A model generated the notes under the pieces. The model was not told the DNA's origin and did no database searches. It was given only the letters and a program-made list of their open reading frames with translations. Position numbers and translations under genes: made by a program. From contig NZ_JAKLTM010000005.1 of NCBI RefSeq assembly GCF_022012305.1, positions 1 to 64,000 of the forward strand: a stretch of DNA of 64,000 bases, written 5' to 3'. This document shows, in pieces, positions 1-9,903 of this stretch (position 1 is its first letter; each line of letters starts with the position of its first letter). Source of the stretch: Ramlibacter paludis. Lineage in GTDB: Bacteria > Pseudomonadota > Gammaproteobacteria > Burkholderiales > Burkholderiaceae_C.

Positions 1-26
1 CGCGAAGCCGAACCGCGGCCCCCACC

Positions 27-50
27 GTAGGCCGGGGTGGCAACCCCGGC
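27..50 (+). repeat. GTAG-headed REP-like palindrome, single copy
   Basis: This 24-base unit is the tetranucleotide GTAG followed by an 8-bp perfect stem (GCCGGGGT / ACCCCGGC) around the loop GGCA. It lies just past the stop codon of the membrane protein gene at 61-1728. Identical units occur at 1774-1797 and 1816-1839 and again at 26678-26701 and 26720-26743. A GTAG or GGAG head next to a hairpin is the known hallmark of REP sequences mobilised by RAYT (REP-associated tyrosine) transposases. Only this single copy is visible here; a partner to the left of the window start cannot be excluded. Confidence 0.8.
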
Positions 51-60
51 TTGCGACGCT

Positions 61-1728
61 TCACCTCAGCGCCACCCACAGGCCATAGGCCAGCGCCGCC
101 ACCATCGGCAGCACCAGCGCCGCCCACCGCCAGTGCGGCAAGCGGCGCATGCGCTCGCGCCCGAGTTCCGCCAGGGTCACGCGCTGGCCAGGCTGCAGAT
201 GCGCCAGCAGTTCGCGCGACAAGACCTCTTCGTCGAAGATCCAGCGTCCCGGCTTGCGCGCGAAGCCCCCACTGCGGTACTGCACCAGCTCCGTCCCCAC
301 CAGCAGGAGGCACGGCGACGCCAGCAGCGTGCCGACATCGGCCTGCGCGCGCTGCCTGCCCTGCCGCCAAAGGGAAATCCGGCCGCTGGCGAGTCGGACG
401 CTCTGCTGGCCGAAGCGCCAGGTGGTCCAGGATCCCGCCAGGCTGACGGCCAGCGCAAGAAGCGACAGCGCCACCATACACCAGCGGAACATGATCGGAG
501 TCTGGCCCCACCGGGGGACGATGCCGACGGCGACAGTGGCAAACAGGGACAGCAGCACGATGGACTGCGCCAGCAGGATACGCCGCACGAACCATTTGCC
601 GGGAAGCAGTTCGAACGACCCGGTCGTCACTGCGCTGCCTTCGGCTTGCGTGCCCTGCGCCCGCGCCGGCCGCTCGCTGAAACGCCACGCCAGCACGCTG
701 CCCACCAGCAGGGTCAGCACCAGGCCTGCCCAGGCGCCCGTCTTCCAGTGCCGCGCCGCCTGCTTCTGGCGAGCCGCCGCCGCCAGCTCCTGCGCGATGC
801 CGCCGCTGCCGAAGGCGCCCAAGTGACGGCCATCGGGGCCTATGCGGTACAGCGCCAGCCCGTCGAAATCGGCCACCACGAGCGCGCCGACAAAGCGCTC
901 GATCACCAGTGGATCCGAGTGCCCGCCCAGGTCGCCCACGGCGGCGATCCGCTGGTCCTTGCCATAGGCCAACACCCATCCGTGCTTCTGGCCTTGCCCC
1001 ACCGCCAGGGCCCAGAGCCCGTTGCCGTCCTCCCGCAGGGCGAAGTCGGCCGCCTTGCGCGGGATGCGCAACTGCTCCCGGACCTCGAAGCCGGGCAGCG
1101 GCCCGGCCACGTCCAGCCAGACGAAGCGGTGGTGGTCGTTGTCGGCCACGACCAGTCGCTCGCCGTCCAGCCGCAACCGGTTCGGGAAGTACAACAGGCC
1201 CTCGGGCGTGCTGCTCACGGGCCGCCCGCGCAGGTCCAGCACCCGCAGGCCGCTGCCCTTGGCGTCGGCCACGTAGATGCGGTCGCGCGCCGCATCGACG
1301 GCGATGTGCACCGCGCCCGCCAGCCGCTGCACCTTCAGCTGCGGCCCGGCCATCGCCTGCACGCAACCCGCGAGGCGCAAGGGCAGGGCCTGGACGTCGC
1401 AGCGGACGACGCGCGGCGTGGTGTCCTCGAACAGCCAGGCCTGCACGCGGCCGGAGGCGTCGGTGGTGAGGTCGAAGTCGGTCGGCTCCTCGGTCAGCGC
1501 CAGGTCGGCCAGGGGCTGGCGGGTGACGGTGTTGCCGCTCGCGTCCAGCAGGTGCAGCGCGTCGTTGAAGAAGAAACCGATGAACGGTTGGCCGCCGGCG
1601 GTGGAGGCGCGCAAGGCGCCCGGCCGGGGCAAGGTGCTGGCCAGCTGCGTGGCCCACCACAAGGCCAGCAGGCTGGGGAGCAACAAGGCAAAGATGACCA
1701 GCGCGCTGCGCCGCTCCCTGGGTGTCAT
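61..1728 (-). CDS. Unrecognised membrane-anchored protein with propeller-like extracytoplasmic domain
   Basis: I do not recognise the family. The 555-residue product starts with a basic tip and a membrane helix at about residues 10-28. Residues 40-310 look extracytoplasmic and contain repeated short beta-rich lines (for example LRLDGERLVVADNDHHRFVW), as in NHL or SMP-30 type propellers. Three further hydrophobic helices lie near 330-350, 385-405 and 415-435, and a last one ends the protein. The segment between helices 4 and 5 is basic and probably cytosolic. It follows alr on the same strand, separated by an inverted REP pair, and a third REP copy lies just after its stop. A beta-propeller sensor or envelope function is a guess from topology only. 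Confidence 0.7.
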   Translation of the reverse strand: MTPRERRSALVIFALLLPSLLALWWATQLASTLPRPGALRASTAGGQPFIGFFFNDALHLLDASGNTVTRQPLADLALTEEPTDFDLTTDASGRVQAWLFEDTTPRVVRCDVQALPLRLAGCVQAMAGPQLKVQRLAGAVHIAVDAARDRIYVADAKGSGLRVLDLRGRPVSSTPEGLLYFPNRLRLDGERLVVADNDHHRFVWLDVAGPLPGFEVREQLRIPRKAADFALREDGNGLWALAVGQGQKHGWVLAYGKDQRIAAVGDLGGHSDPLVIERFVGALVVADFDGLALYRIGPDGRHLGAFGSGGIAQELAAAARQKQAARHWKTGAWAGLVLTLLVGSVLAWRFSERPARAQGTQAEGSAVTTGSFELLPGKWFVRRILLAQSIVLLSLFATVAVGIVPRWGQTPIMFRWCMVALSLLALAVSLAGSWTTWRFGQQSVRLASGRISLWRQGRQRAQADVGTLLASPCLLLVGTELVQYRSGGFARKPGRWIFDEEVLSRELLAHLQPGQRVTLAELGRERMRRLPHWRWAALVLPMVAALAYGLWVALR

Positions 1729-1773
1729 GGACCGCCCTACTCGTGTTTGGGGCGGTTTATACCAGCAGGGGAA

Positions 1774-1839
1774 GCCGGGGTTGCCACCCCGGCCTACGGG
1801 GAAGTGGCCGTCCTCGTAGGCCGGGGTGGCAACCCCGGC
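1774..1839. repeat. Inverted pair of GTAG REP units (BIME/REPIN-like)
   Basis: Two copies of the 24-base REP unit lie in opposite orientation (minus copy 1774-1797, plus copy 1816-1839) with the GTAG heads facing each other across an 18-base spacer. The second pair in the window, at 26678-26743, has the same head-to-head arrangement and also an 18-base spacer, of which about 10 of 18 positions agree. The shared geometry suggests the pair, not the single palindrome, is the dispersed unit. It fills the space between alr and the downstream gene, where folding of the transcript could limit read-through or protect the alr 3' end. Confidence 0.85.
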
Positions 1840-1845
1840 TGTACG

Positions 1846-2940
1846 TTACGCCACCACCACCGGCACCCGCGGCGCCAGCGCGCACATCAACTCGTAGCCC
1901 AGCGTCCCCGCGCTCTTGGCCACTTCGTCGATGGCCAGCAGCGCGCCGTTGGACGCCGTGCCCCACAAGGTGACCTCGCTGCCGAAGTCCGCATGCGGCA
2001 CCGGCGTCAGGTCCACGGCCAGCATGTCCATGCTGACGCGGCCAACCAGCCGGGTGCGCACGCCTTCCACCAGCACCGGCGTGCCGGTGCTGCAATGGCG
2101 CGGATAGCCGTCGGCGTACCCGCAGGCCACCACGCCGATGCGCAGCGGCTCGCCGGCGGTGAAGCTGGAGCCGTAGCCCACGGTGTCGCCCGGCTGCAGG
2201 TACTGCACCGCCAGCAGCTTGCTGCCCAGGGTCATCGCCGGCCGGATGCCCCAGTGGCCGACGTCGTGCTCCGGATAGTCCGGGGCGCTGCCGTAAACCG
2301 CGATGCCGGGCCGGATCCAGTCGCCGCGCACCTGCGGGTCGGCCGCATGGCGCAGCGACGCCGCGCTGTTGGCCAGCGAGCGTTCACCGGGCAGGTCACG
2401 CGTCGTGTCCAGGAACACGGACAGCTGGTGGTCTATCCCCCGCTCGCCGTCGGCATCGCTGAAGTGCGTCATCAGCGAGATTTCCTCGACCTGCGGCAAG
2501 GCGTCGAGCCGGGTCCAGGCCGCGCGGTAGCGGGCCGGGGCGAACCCGAGCCGGTTCATGCCCGAATTCATCTTCAGGAAAACCCGGTGCGGCACCTGCG
2601 TCTTGTGCGCCGCCAGCATCTCGATCTGCTCGTCGCAGTGGATGGTGTGCCACAGGCCCAGGCGCGAACACAGTTCCAGGTCGCGCGGCTCGAAAACGCC
2701 TTCCAGCAGCAGGATGGGCCCGCGCCAGCCCAGGGAGCGCACCCGCTCCGCCTCGCCCAGATCCAGCAGGGCAAAGCCGTCGGCGCCCCGCAGGCCGTCG
2801 TAGGCCCGCTCGATGCCGTGCCCGTAGGCATTGGCCTTGACCACGGCCCAGACCTTGGCGTCCGGGGTGGCGGAACGCATGCGCGCCAGGTTGTGGCGCA
2901 GGGCTTCTACATGGATGGTGGCCTGGATGGGGCGGGGCAT
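1846..2940 (-). CDS. alr: Alanine racemase
   Basis: PLP enzyme that interconverts L- and D-alanine in the cytoplasm and so supplies D-Ala for peptidoglycan. The 364-residue product has the family N-terminal barrel with the PLP lysine at K35 in [10 protein letters not shown], and the C-terminal beta domain with [12 protein letters not shown] start at MPRPIQ (2940); the open frame runs 34 codons further upstream, but that extension has no family similarity and would enter the lplT leader. lplT is divergent, 106 bases away, an arrangement often seen in Burkholderiales. The 3' end lies 6 bases from an inverted REP pair. Dad/Alr cannot be told apart from sequence alone, although a dadA gene lies 40 kb away. 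Confidence 0.95.
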   Translation of the reverse strand: MPRPIQATIHVEALRHNLARMRSATPDAKVWAVVKANAYGHGIERAYDGLRGADGFALLDLGEAERVRSLGWRGPILLLEGVFEPRDLELCSRLGLWHTIHCDEQIEMLAAHKTQVPHRVFLKMNSGMNRLGFAPARYRAAWTRLDALPQVEEISLMTHFSDADGERGIDHQLSVFLDTTRDLPGERSLANSAASLRHAADPQVRGDWIRPGIAVYGSAPDYPEHDVGHWGIRPAMTLGSKLLAVQYLQPGDTVGYGSSFTAGEPLRIGVVACGYADGYPRHCSTGTPVLVEGVRTRLVGRVSMDMLAVDLTPVPHADFGSEVTLWGTASNGALLAIDEVAKSAGTLGYELMCALAPRVPVVVA

Positions 2941-3008
2941 GAAGAGGATTTTGTCATTACCTACCGTGATATAACCCCGTGTCGCTTGGAGACAGCAGAA
3001 ATTTGACG

Positions 3009-3027
3009 GGATCAGCCAAGCTGATCC
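3009..3027. promoter_or_regulatory. Perfect dyad in the alr-lplT divergent region
   Basis: GGATCAGC and GCTGATCC form an 8-bp perfect inverted repeat around CAA, 19 bases before the lplT start codon. It could be a protein operator for the divergent alr/lplT promoters or a hairpin in the lplT leader. There is no T-run after it, so a terminator is unlikely. I do not know a regulator for this sequence. Confidence 0.4.
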
Positions 3028-3046
3028 TGCGCCCCTACGCACCCGG

Positions 3047-4330
3047 ATGAAGCGCGGTTTCTACACCATCATGGCGGCGCAGTTCTTTTCGTCGCTTGCC
3101 GACAATGCGCTGTTCATCGCCGCCGTTGAATTATTGAAGTCATCCCGGGCCCCCACCTGGCAGGCGGCGGCACTGGTGCCGATGTTCGCCCTCTTCTATG
3201 TGGTGCTGGCCCCCTTCGTGGGTGCCTACGCGGACGCCATGCCCAAGGGCAAGGTCATGTTCGTCAGCAACTTCATCAAGGTCATAGGCTGCCTGATGAT
3301 GCTGTTCGGATCGCATCCGCTGCTCTCGTACGCCATCGTCGGCCTCGGCGCCGCGGCTTATTCGCCGGCCAAGTACGGCATCCTCACCGAGCTGCTGCCC
3401 CCTTCGCAGCTGGTCAAGGCCAACGGCTGGATCGAAGGCCTGACCATCGCCTCGATCATCCTGGGCATCCTGCTGGGCGGCCAGCTGGTGGGCCACGTGA
3501 TTTCCAGCCGCATGCTGTCGCTGGACTTCCCCATCATCGACACCGGCATCGACACCGCGCCCGAAGCGGCCATCGCGATCCTGATCTTCATCTACGCGAT
3601 CGCCGCCTGGTTCAACACCCGCATCCCCGACACCGGCGTCGAGATGCGGCGCCTGCCCAAGAACCTGCTGGAACTGGTGCCCGATTTCTGGAGCTGCAAC
3701 GCCCGCCTGTGGCGCGACAAGCTGGGGCAGATCTCGCTGGCCACCACCACCCTCTTCTGGGGCGTGAGCGGCAACCTGCGCTACATCATCCTGGCCTGGA
3801 GCGCGGCGGCGCTGGGTTACAGCACCACGCAGGCCTCGTCGCTTTCTGGTGTGGTGGCACTGGGCACCGCGGTGGGCGCGATCGCCGCCTCGATGCGCAT
3901 GCGCCTCGACAAGGCCACCAGCGTCATGCCGCTGGGCATCGCCATGGGCCTGCTGGTCATCGCGATGAACTTCATCCACAGCGCCTGGGTGGCGGCGCCC
4001 TTCCTGATCCTGCTGGGGGCGCTGGGCGGCTACCTGGTGGTGCCGATGAACGCACTGCTGCAGCACCGCGGCCACAACCTGATGGGCGCCGGCCGCTCGA
4101 TCGCCGTGCAGAACTTCAACGAGCAGGCCTGCATCCTGGGCCTGGGCGCGTTCTACAGCCTGTCGGCGGGCATGGGTCTGTCGGCCTTCGGTGCGATCAC
4201 CGCCTTCGGCATCGTGGTGGCCGGGGTGATGTGGCTGATCCAGCGATGGCACGCCCGCAACTGCATCGTGCACAAGGACGAAGTCGACCACCTGCTGGAA
4301 ATCGCGCGGCACGACAACATGCATGGTTGA
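3047..4330 (+). CDS. lplT: Lysophospholipid transporter LplT
   Basis: MFS-fold inner-membrane flippase that brings lysophospholipids from the outer to the inner leaflet of the cytoplasmic membrane for re-acylation by Aas. The 427-residue product begins with the LplT-type N terminus ([20 protein letters not shown]), has about 11-12 hydrophobic helices, and keeps the conserved stretch [17 protein letters not shown] in the third or fourth helix region. In enterobacteria lplT is linked to aas; no acyltransferase/ligase gene is present here, so the partner must be elsewhere. The gene overlaps the next reading frame by 8 bases, which suggests translational coupling with the DMT carrier. Confidence 0.92.
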   Translation: MKRGFYTIMAAQFFSSLADNALFIAAVELLKSSRAPTWQAAALVPMFALFYVVLAPFVGAYADAMPKGKVMFVSNFIKVIGCLMMLFGSHPLLSYAIVGLGAAAYSPAKYGILTELLPPSQLVKANGWIEGLTIASIILGILLGGQLVGHVISSRMLSLDFPIIDTGIDTAPEAAIAILIFIYAIAAWFNTRIPDTGVEMRRLPKNLLELVPDFWSCNARLWRDKLGQISLATTTLFWGVSGNLRYIILAWSAAALGYSTTQASSLSGVVALGTAVGAIAASMRMRLDKATSVMPLGIAMGLLVIAMNFIHSAWVAAPFLILLGALGGYLVVPMNALLQHRGHNLMGAGRSIAVQNFNEQACILGLGAFYSLSAGMGLSAFGAITAFGIVVAGVMWLIQRWHARNCIVHKDEVDHLLEIARHDNMHG

Positions 4331-5225
4331 CCGGGCCGGCAAGGCGGCGCCGGTGCTGGCGCTGCTGGTCAACGCCTTCGTCTGGGGCGTGTCCTGGTGG
4401 CCCTTCCGGGCGCTGCAGGCGCAAGGGCTGCACCCGCTGTGGGCCACCTGCGCGATCTATCTCGTCGCCTTCGCCTGCGCCGCCGCGGCGCGTCCGCGGG
4501 CGCTGGCCGGCTTCGCGCGCCAGCCGCTGCTGTGGGGATTGTTCTTCGCCTCGGGACTGACCAACGTCGGTTTCAATTGGGCCGTGACCGTCGGCGACGT
4601 GGTGCGGGTGGTGCTGCTGTTCTACCTGATGCCGGCCTGGTCGGTGCTGCTGGCGTGGCTGGTGCTGGGCGAGCGGCCCGTGCCCGCGGCGTTCGCCCGG
4701 CTGGCGCTGGCGCTGGCGGGCGTCGCCACCGTGATGCACGAACCGGGCGCCGGCCTGCCCTGGCCGCGCAGCCTGCCCGATGCGCTGGCGCTGGTGGGCG
4801 GCTTCTGCTTCGCCCTCAACAACGTGCTGCTGCGCCGATTGCATGCGACGCCCGCCGAGTCGCGCGTGCTGGCGATGTTCGGCGGCGGCGCGGTGCTGGC
4901 AGGGAGCGTGGCGGCCTTCGGCGTCGCGCAGGGGACGGTGCCCGGCTGGCCGTCCTTGCCGCCGGCGGGAGTCGCCCTGGCCTTCGGGCTGGCCATGTTC
5001 TTCCTGGTCGGCAACCTGGCCTTGCAGTACGGGGCCTCGCGGCTCGCGGCCCACACGACGGCGCTGGTGATGCTGTCGGAAGTGGTGTTTGCCAGCCTGT
5101 CGTCCGTGGCGCTGGGTGCGGGGGAGCTCACGCCGCGTGTCTTGCTGGGCGGCGGGCTGATCCTCGCGGCCGCCGCGTGGTCGGCCTGGCCGGCGCGCAC
5201 GGCGGCGGTGGCCGGGGCACAATGA
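4323..5225 (+). CDS. DMT superfamily (EamA) transporter
   Basis: Inner-membrane carrier with ten predicted helices arranged as two EamA repeats (about residues 10-140 and 155-290), the usual layout of drug/metabolite exporters. The length of 300 residues is normal for the family. The start ATG lies inside the last codons of lplT (8-base overlap), so the two genes are probably one operon. The second repeat carries the typical LLSEVVFASLSSV-like helix. Substrate cannot be read from sequence; amino acids or nucleotide-related metabolites are common for this family. Confidence 0.85.
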   Translation: MVDRAGKAAPVLALLVNAFVWGVSWWPFRALQAQGLHPLWATCAIYLVAFACAAAARPRALAGFARQPLLWGLFFASGLTNVGFNWAVTVGDVVRVVLLFYLMPAWSVLLAWLVLGERPVPAAFARLALALAGVATVMHEPGAGLPWPRSLPDALALVGGFCFALNNVLLRRLHATPAESRVLAMFGGGAVLAGSVAAFGVAQGTVPGWPSLPPAGVALAFGLAMFFLVGNLALQYGASRLAAHTTALVMLSEVVFASLSSVALGAGELTPRVLLGGGLILAAAAWSAWPARTAAVAGAQ

Positions 5226-5229
5226 TTCC

Positions 5230-5715
<486 letters not shown>

Positions 5716-5754
5716 GAGCGCGCGCCCGAGGGCTACGCGGCCCCGCCCAGGGGG

Positions 5755-6978
5755 TCAGGCCAAGGCCGCGTCGAGAATCTCGACCCAATGCTTCACCGGC
5801 GTCCCCGTCCCGCTCTGCAAATGCTGGATGCAGCCGATGTTCGCCGAAATGATCGCCACCGGCTCGAGCGCCCCCAGGTGCCCCAGCTTGCGGTCGCGCA
5901 AGGCATGCGCGATTTCCGGTTGCAGCACCGAATAGGTTCCCGCCGATCCGCAGCACAGGTGCGATTCGTTCAGTGCCACGCGCACCTGGAAGCCCAGCTG
6001 GTTCATGAACTGCTCGACCCCGCCGCGCAGCTTCTGCCCGTGCTGCAGCGTGCAAGGCGGATGGAAAGCCAACAGGCCTTCGTCCGGCTTCACCCTGCCC
6101 TGCAACGCGGGAACGATCTGCGGCAGCAGCTCGCTCAGGTCGCGGGTCAACTCACCGATGCGGCGCGCCTTGTCGGCGTAGGCGGTGTCGTGCTGCAGCA
6201 GGTGCCCGTACTCGCGCACCGTCACGCCGCAGCCCGACGCGTTCATCACGATCGCCTCGACCTCGCCGCTTTCCACGTAAGGCCACCAGGCGTCGATGTT
6301 CGCGCGCATCTGCGCGCGGCCGCCGTCCTGGTCGTTCAGGTGGAACTTGACCGCGCCGCAGCACCCCGCCGCCGGCGCGATCACCGACTGGATGCCCGCG
6401 GCATCGAGCACGCGCGCGGTGGCGGAGTTGATGTTCGGCAACATCGCCGGCTGCACGCAACCGGCCAGCAGCAGCACCTTTCGTGCATGCGTACGCGTCG
6501 GCCAGCGGCCCGCGTCCTGGCGCGGCGGGACCTTCTCGCGCAGCGCCGCCGGAAGCAAGCCGCGCACGGCCTTGCCGACCTGCATCGCGGGTCCGAAGGC
6601 GCGCGACGTCAGGCCCTCCTTCAGGCTCCAGCGCAGCGCCTTCGCGCCGGCGCCGCGCGGCACCTTGCGCTCGACGATGGCGCGGCCGATGTCGACCAGG
6701 TTGCCGTAGGCAACGCCGCTCGGGCAGGTGCTCTCGCAGTTGCGGCAGGTCAGGCAGCGATCGAGGTGCAGCTGCGTCTTGCGCGTGGGCTCTTCGCCCT
6801 CCAGCACCTGCTTGATCAGGTAGATGCGCCCGCGCGGCCCATCGAGCTCGTCGCCCAGCACCTGGTAAGTGGGGCAGGTGGCGGTGCAGAAGCCGCAGTG
6901 CACGCACTTGCGCAGGATGGCCTCGGCTTCGGCCCCTTCGGCGGTGCCCTGGAACTCGGGGGAGAGGTGGGTCTGCAT
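5755..6978 (-). CDS. glcF: Glycolate oxidase iron-sulfur subunit GlcF
   Basis: Electron-transfer subunit of the membrane-associated glycolate dehydrogenase (GlcDEF), which oxidises glycolate to glyoxylate. The 407 residues contain two ferredoxin-type clusters near the N terminus (CVHCGFCTATCP at about 26-37 and CLTCRNCESTCP at about 75-86) followed by two CCG cysteine-rich domains (AGCCGAV and HLCCGSAG). Its start codon shares one base with the glcE stop codon, so the pair is translationally coupled. The expected glcD is not next to them. Confidence 0.94.
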   Translation of the reverse strand: MQTHLSPEFQGTAEGAEAEAILRKCVHCGFCTATCPTYQVLGDELDGPRGRIYLIKQVLEGEEPTRKTQLHLDRCLTCRNCESTCPSGVAYGNLVDIGRAIVERKVPRGAGAKALRWSLKEGLTSRAFGPAMQVGKAVRGLLPAALREKVPPRQDAGRWPTRTHARKVLLLAGCVQPAMLPNINSATARVLDAAGIQSVIAPAAGCCGAVKFHLNDQDGGRAQMRANIDAWWPYVESGEVEAIVMNASGCGVTVREYGHLLQHDTAYADKARRIGELTRDLSELLPQIVPALQGRVKPDEGLLAFHPPCTLQHGQKLRGGVEQFMNQLGFQVRVALNESHLCCGSAGTYSVLQPEIAHALRDRKLGHLGALEPVAIISANIGCIQHLQSGTGTPVKHWVEILDAALA

Positions 6979-8045
6979 CAGGCCTCGGGAAAGAGCCGGC
7001 CGCGGTTGAAGATGCCGGCGGGATCGAACTGGCGTTTCAGTTCGCGCTGGATCGCCAGCAGCGCCGGCGCCAGCGGGGCTTGCCGGCCGGTGCTGGCCGC
7101 ATCCGCGGCCCGAAACAGCGTGGCATGGCCACCGGCCTTCGCGGCCAAGGCGCGCAAGGCGGCACCTTCACTGGCCGGGGCGCGTACCCAGCGCTGCGCG
7201 CCATGCCATTCGACCAGCGGCGGTTGCGGCAAGTCCAGCACGGGCGCGGTCTGCGGCACCGACAGCCGCCATAGATCGCGGGCGCCTTCGAACCAGGGCA
7301 GGCGCTGCTCGCGGCAGGCGTCCCAGTCGAAGTCCGTCGTGCGTTCCCCACCCAGGCTGCGGCAGGCGGCATCCACTGCCGCCACGGCGCCGCGCAGGCG
7401 CAGGAACAGCGTGCCGCCGCCATCAGGCAGCCACAGGCTCGCGTTGAGCGGCAGGGGCTGTCCGCCCCATGCGTTCAACTGGCGCAAGGCCAGGTCCTGC
7501 GGCATGGCGAACCGGAGCGTCGCTTCGGCCGGCGCCCGGGGCAGCACCTTGAGGCTCACCTCGGTGATCAGCCCCAGCGTGCCCAGCGCGCCGACCATCA
7601 GCCGCGACACGTCGTAGCCGGCGACGTTCTTCATCACCTGGCCGCCGAACACCAGCTGCTCCGCGCGGCCGTTCACCAGCTGCAGGCCCAGAACGTAATC
7701 ACGGACCGAGCCGACGCTGGCGCGCGCGGGGCCCGACAGGCCCGACGCCACCATGCCGCCGACCGTCGCGCCCGGCCCGAAGTGGGGCGGCTCGAAGGGC
7801 AGGCACTGGCCCCGTTCGGCCAGCAGCTCCTCGAGTTCCGCCAGCGGCGTCCCGGCGCGCACGGTCACCACCAGCTCGCTGGGCTCGTAGCTGACGATGC
7901 CGCGCAGTTCGCCGGTGGCGAGCGGCTCGCCGCCGGCGGGCTTGCCGTAAAAGTCCTTGGTGCCGCCGCCGCGAATGGCCAGCGGCGTGCCTGCCGCAGA
8001 GGCGGCACGTACGCGGTCGACCAGGCGGGCGAGGGCGGGATCCAT
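6978..8045 (-). CDS. glcE: Glycolate oxidase FAD-binding subunit GlcE
   Basis: Second FAD-binding subunit of glycolate dehydrogenase. The 355-residue product has the PCMH-type FAD domain: AIRGGGTKDFYG near residue 30, then a GPGATVGGMVASGLSGPAR loop and NVAGYDVSRLMVGALGTLGLITEV. I choose MDPALARLVDRV (8045) because the 16 codons upstream do not fit the family. The gene sits immediately before glcF. In most relatives glcD precedes glcE; here the upstream neighbour is a gluconolactonase-like gene 63 bases away, so the enzyme must draw its GlcD from another locus. Confidence 0.92.
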   Translation of the reverse strand: MDPALARLVDRVRAASAAGTPLAIRGGGTKDFYGKPAGGEPLATGELRGIVSYEPSELVVTVRAGTPLAELEELLAERGQCLPFEPPHFGPGATVGGMVASGLSGPARASVGSVRDYVLGLQLVNGRAEQLVFGGQVMKNVAGYDVSRLMVGALGTLGLITEVSLKVLPRAPAEATLRFAMPQDLALRQLNAWGGQPLPLNASLWLPDGGGTLFLRLRGAVAAVDAACRSLGGERTTDFDWDACREQRLPWFEGARDLWRLSVPQTAPVLDLPQPPLVEWHGAQRWVRAPASEGAALRALAAKAGGHATLFRAADAASTGRQAPLAPALLAIQRELKRQFDPAGIFNRGRLFPEA

Positions 8046-8108
8046 GCGGGCGATGTTAAGCGGGCCTGTCGTTCCGGGCCGGAACGACAGCACTGATATT
8101 TTTTGCGT

Positions 8109-9017
8109 TCAGTCGATGAAGAAATTGGTGGGCAGCCCTGGCACATCCACCCGCGCCGCCAGCACGCAGCCGGACGCGGGGAATTGGCGCAGCTCCTCCT
8201 CGGGCCGGCCATGGCGGGCGCTGGTGAGGTAAAGCGTGCGGCCATCGGCGCCGCCGAAGCACGGCATGGTGGGACAGCGAACAGGCACCTCGAATTCGGC
8301 GGCGATACGGCCGTCGGGCGCCAGCCGCAGCAGCCGTCCGCCCTCGTACATCGCGCACCAGTAATGGCCTTCGGCGTCGACGGCCGCACCGTCGGGCCGC
8401 CCGCCGTAACCCGGATCGCCGGGCTTCCAGCCAGCCGGCTTGAACGGAAACTGGTGGAAGACGCGATGGTGGCGCAGCGCGTTGGATTCCGCGTCCCAGT
8501 CCCACACGCCGATCGCGTGGCTGGGCGTGTCGGTCCAGTACAGGCGATCGCGGGCCGGCGAGAAGGCCAGCCCGTTGGCGGTGGTGACATTGCCCGCCTT
8601 CAGCTGCACCACCGGCGCACCTTGGCGCGCATCCAGGCAGTAGAGATCGGCCTTGCGCGCATCCTTCGGCTCGTAGATCGTGCCGGCCCAGAACCGCCCG
8701 AGCGGATCGGCCTTGCCGTCGTTGAAGCGCGAGTGCTCCGCGTGGCCGAAGCGCGCCAGCGGCTCGAGCGGGCCGCCCCAGCTGCGCGCGCGGTAGATGC
8801 CGTCACGCAGCCCCAGCACCAGGCCACCCTGGGCCGCCGGTGCGATGCAACCGGGCTCCTGCGGCAGGTCCCACGCTTGCAGCACGCCGCTGGCGGGATG
8901 CAGGCGCCGCACGCGCCTGCTGCTGATGTCCACCCAGTAGAGCCGCTCTTCCTGCGGATGCCAGAACGGCGACTCGCCGAGCGCATCGGGCGCTGCGACC
9001 GCCACGTCCCACTGCAT
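8109..9017 (-). CDS. SMP-30/gluconolactonase/LRE family lactonase
   Basis: Six-bladed beta-propeller metal enzyme of 302 residues, probably opening a sugar lactone. Recognisable pieces are the metal-site Glu in LGESPFWHPQEERLYWVD near residue 15, SRFNDGKADPLGRFWAGT, the Asn in VTTANGLAFSP near 145, and the Asp region GYGGRPDGAAVDAEGHYW. The start codon overlaps the stop of the aldose epimerase (ATGA). Mutarotase plus lactonase is the standard arrangement of oxidative (non-phosphorylating) aldose catabolism; the aldose dehydrogenase itself is not in the window. The sugar is not identified. Confidence 0.9.
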   Translation of the reverse strand: MQWDVAVAAPDALGESPFWHPQEERLYWVDISSRRVRRLHPASGVLQAWDLPQEPGCIAPAAQGGLVLGLRDGIYRARSWGGPLEPLARFGHAEHSRFNDGKADPLGRFWAGTIYEPKDARKADLYCLDARQGAPVVQLKAGNVTTANGLAFSPARDRLYWTDTPSHAIGVWDWDAESNALRHHRVFHQFPFKPAGWKPGDPGYGGRPDGAAVDAEGHYWCAMYEGGRLLRLAPDGRIAAEFEVPVRCPTMPCFGGADGRTLYLTSARHGRPEEELRQFPASGCVLAARVDVPGLPTNFFID

Positions 9018-9868
9018 CAGGCGCGCTCCACGCCGATGGTCATCTGCGCCATCGTGCTTTCGCCCGGCTGCAGCACTTGCAGGCCCAGTTCGCCGGCGGT
9101 CGCGCCGGTGGCATAGAGATGCACGGCGTTGTTGACGTGGCTGACCGGCTCGATGGCGATGCTGTCGCGCGCGGGTTGGGTGAAGACGACCAGCCGCGCG
9201 AGGCTGGAGCTGAGCTTGATGGACAGCTCCTCGTCACGCAGCTGCGCCTGGCCGTTCCAGGCGTCGTAGCAATGGTCGACGTCGAGCACCGCGCAATCGG
9301 CCTCGAGGCCGCCGGAGATGCGCCGCACGGTGGGCAGGCGGTCGGCGCCCATCTCCCAGCGGCCGCCGGCGCGAAACGCGATGCGGCTCGCGGGCCGCTT
9401 GGGAAACCAAGGATGCCAGCCGAGGCCCGCGGGGGCGGGCTGCTGCGCCTGGTTGGTCAGGGCCAGCGTCAGTTCGAGCGCGTCGGGCCGCAGGCGCAAG
9501 GTGTGCGAGCAGTCGAAGGCAAAGGGCCAGGACGCGTCGGCTGCGTGCTCGTACGCGAGCATCACGGAGGCTTCGTCCGAATCGAGGACGGTCCAGGGCC
9601 GCTGCCAGCCCACGCCGTGAATCGCATGCGGCTCGTCGCCGTTGTTGCGGATCAGCGGATGCTGCGTGCCTTGCCAGACCAGCGTGGCCTGGCCGATGCG
9701 GTTGGAGAAGGGCACCAGTGGATAGCAGGCCGACTGGCGCGCGCCGGTGAGCTGCGCGGCCGGCGTGGAGCGCAGCACGGGCAGCGTGTCGAGCCACAGT
9801 CCGGCGATGCTGCCGCCGAGCTCCGGCGCCAGCTCGCAGCGCAAGCGTCCCGCCTTCAGTTCGATCAT
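9017..9868 (-). CDS. Aldose 1-epimerase family protein
   Basis: Galactose mutarotase-fold protein of 283 residues. It contains the substrate-site stretch ACYPLVPFSNRI near residue 60, the catalytic His in HAIHGVGWQRPW near 95, and GLGWHPWFPK near 170. I start at MIELKAG (9868), preceded by GGAGAC at a good distance; the frame continues 25 codons further, across the amt terminator hairpin, and that part is rejected. It is the first gene of a two-gene unit with the lactonase, which suggests it prepares a beta-aldose for oxidation. Confidence 0.88.
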   Translation of the reverse strand: MIELKAGRLRCELAPELGGSIAGLWLDTLPVLRSTPAAQLTGARQSACYPLVPFSNRIGQATLVWQGTQHPLIRNNGDEPHAIHGVGWQRPWTVLDSDEASVMLAYEHAADASWPFAFDCSHTLRLRPDALELTLALTNQAQQPAPAGLGWHPWFPKRPASRIAFRAGGRWEMGADRLPTVRRISGGLEADCAVLDVDHCYDAWNGQAQLRDEELSIKLSSSLARLVVFTQPARDSIAIEPVSHVNNAVHLYATGATAGELGLQVLQPGESTMAQMTIGVERA

Positions 9869-9903
9869 GGCGTCTCCTGGCTTCTTGTGCGGCCATTGTG
9901 CCC

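Noticed and set aside
37-3006. A 989-codon open frame on the plus strand opposite alr and the membrane protein
   Set aside because: It is antisense to a clear alr gene, is rich in Arg, Gln, Pro and His as expected for shadow frames in GC-rich DNA, and has no domain.
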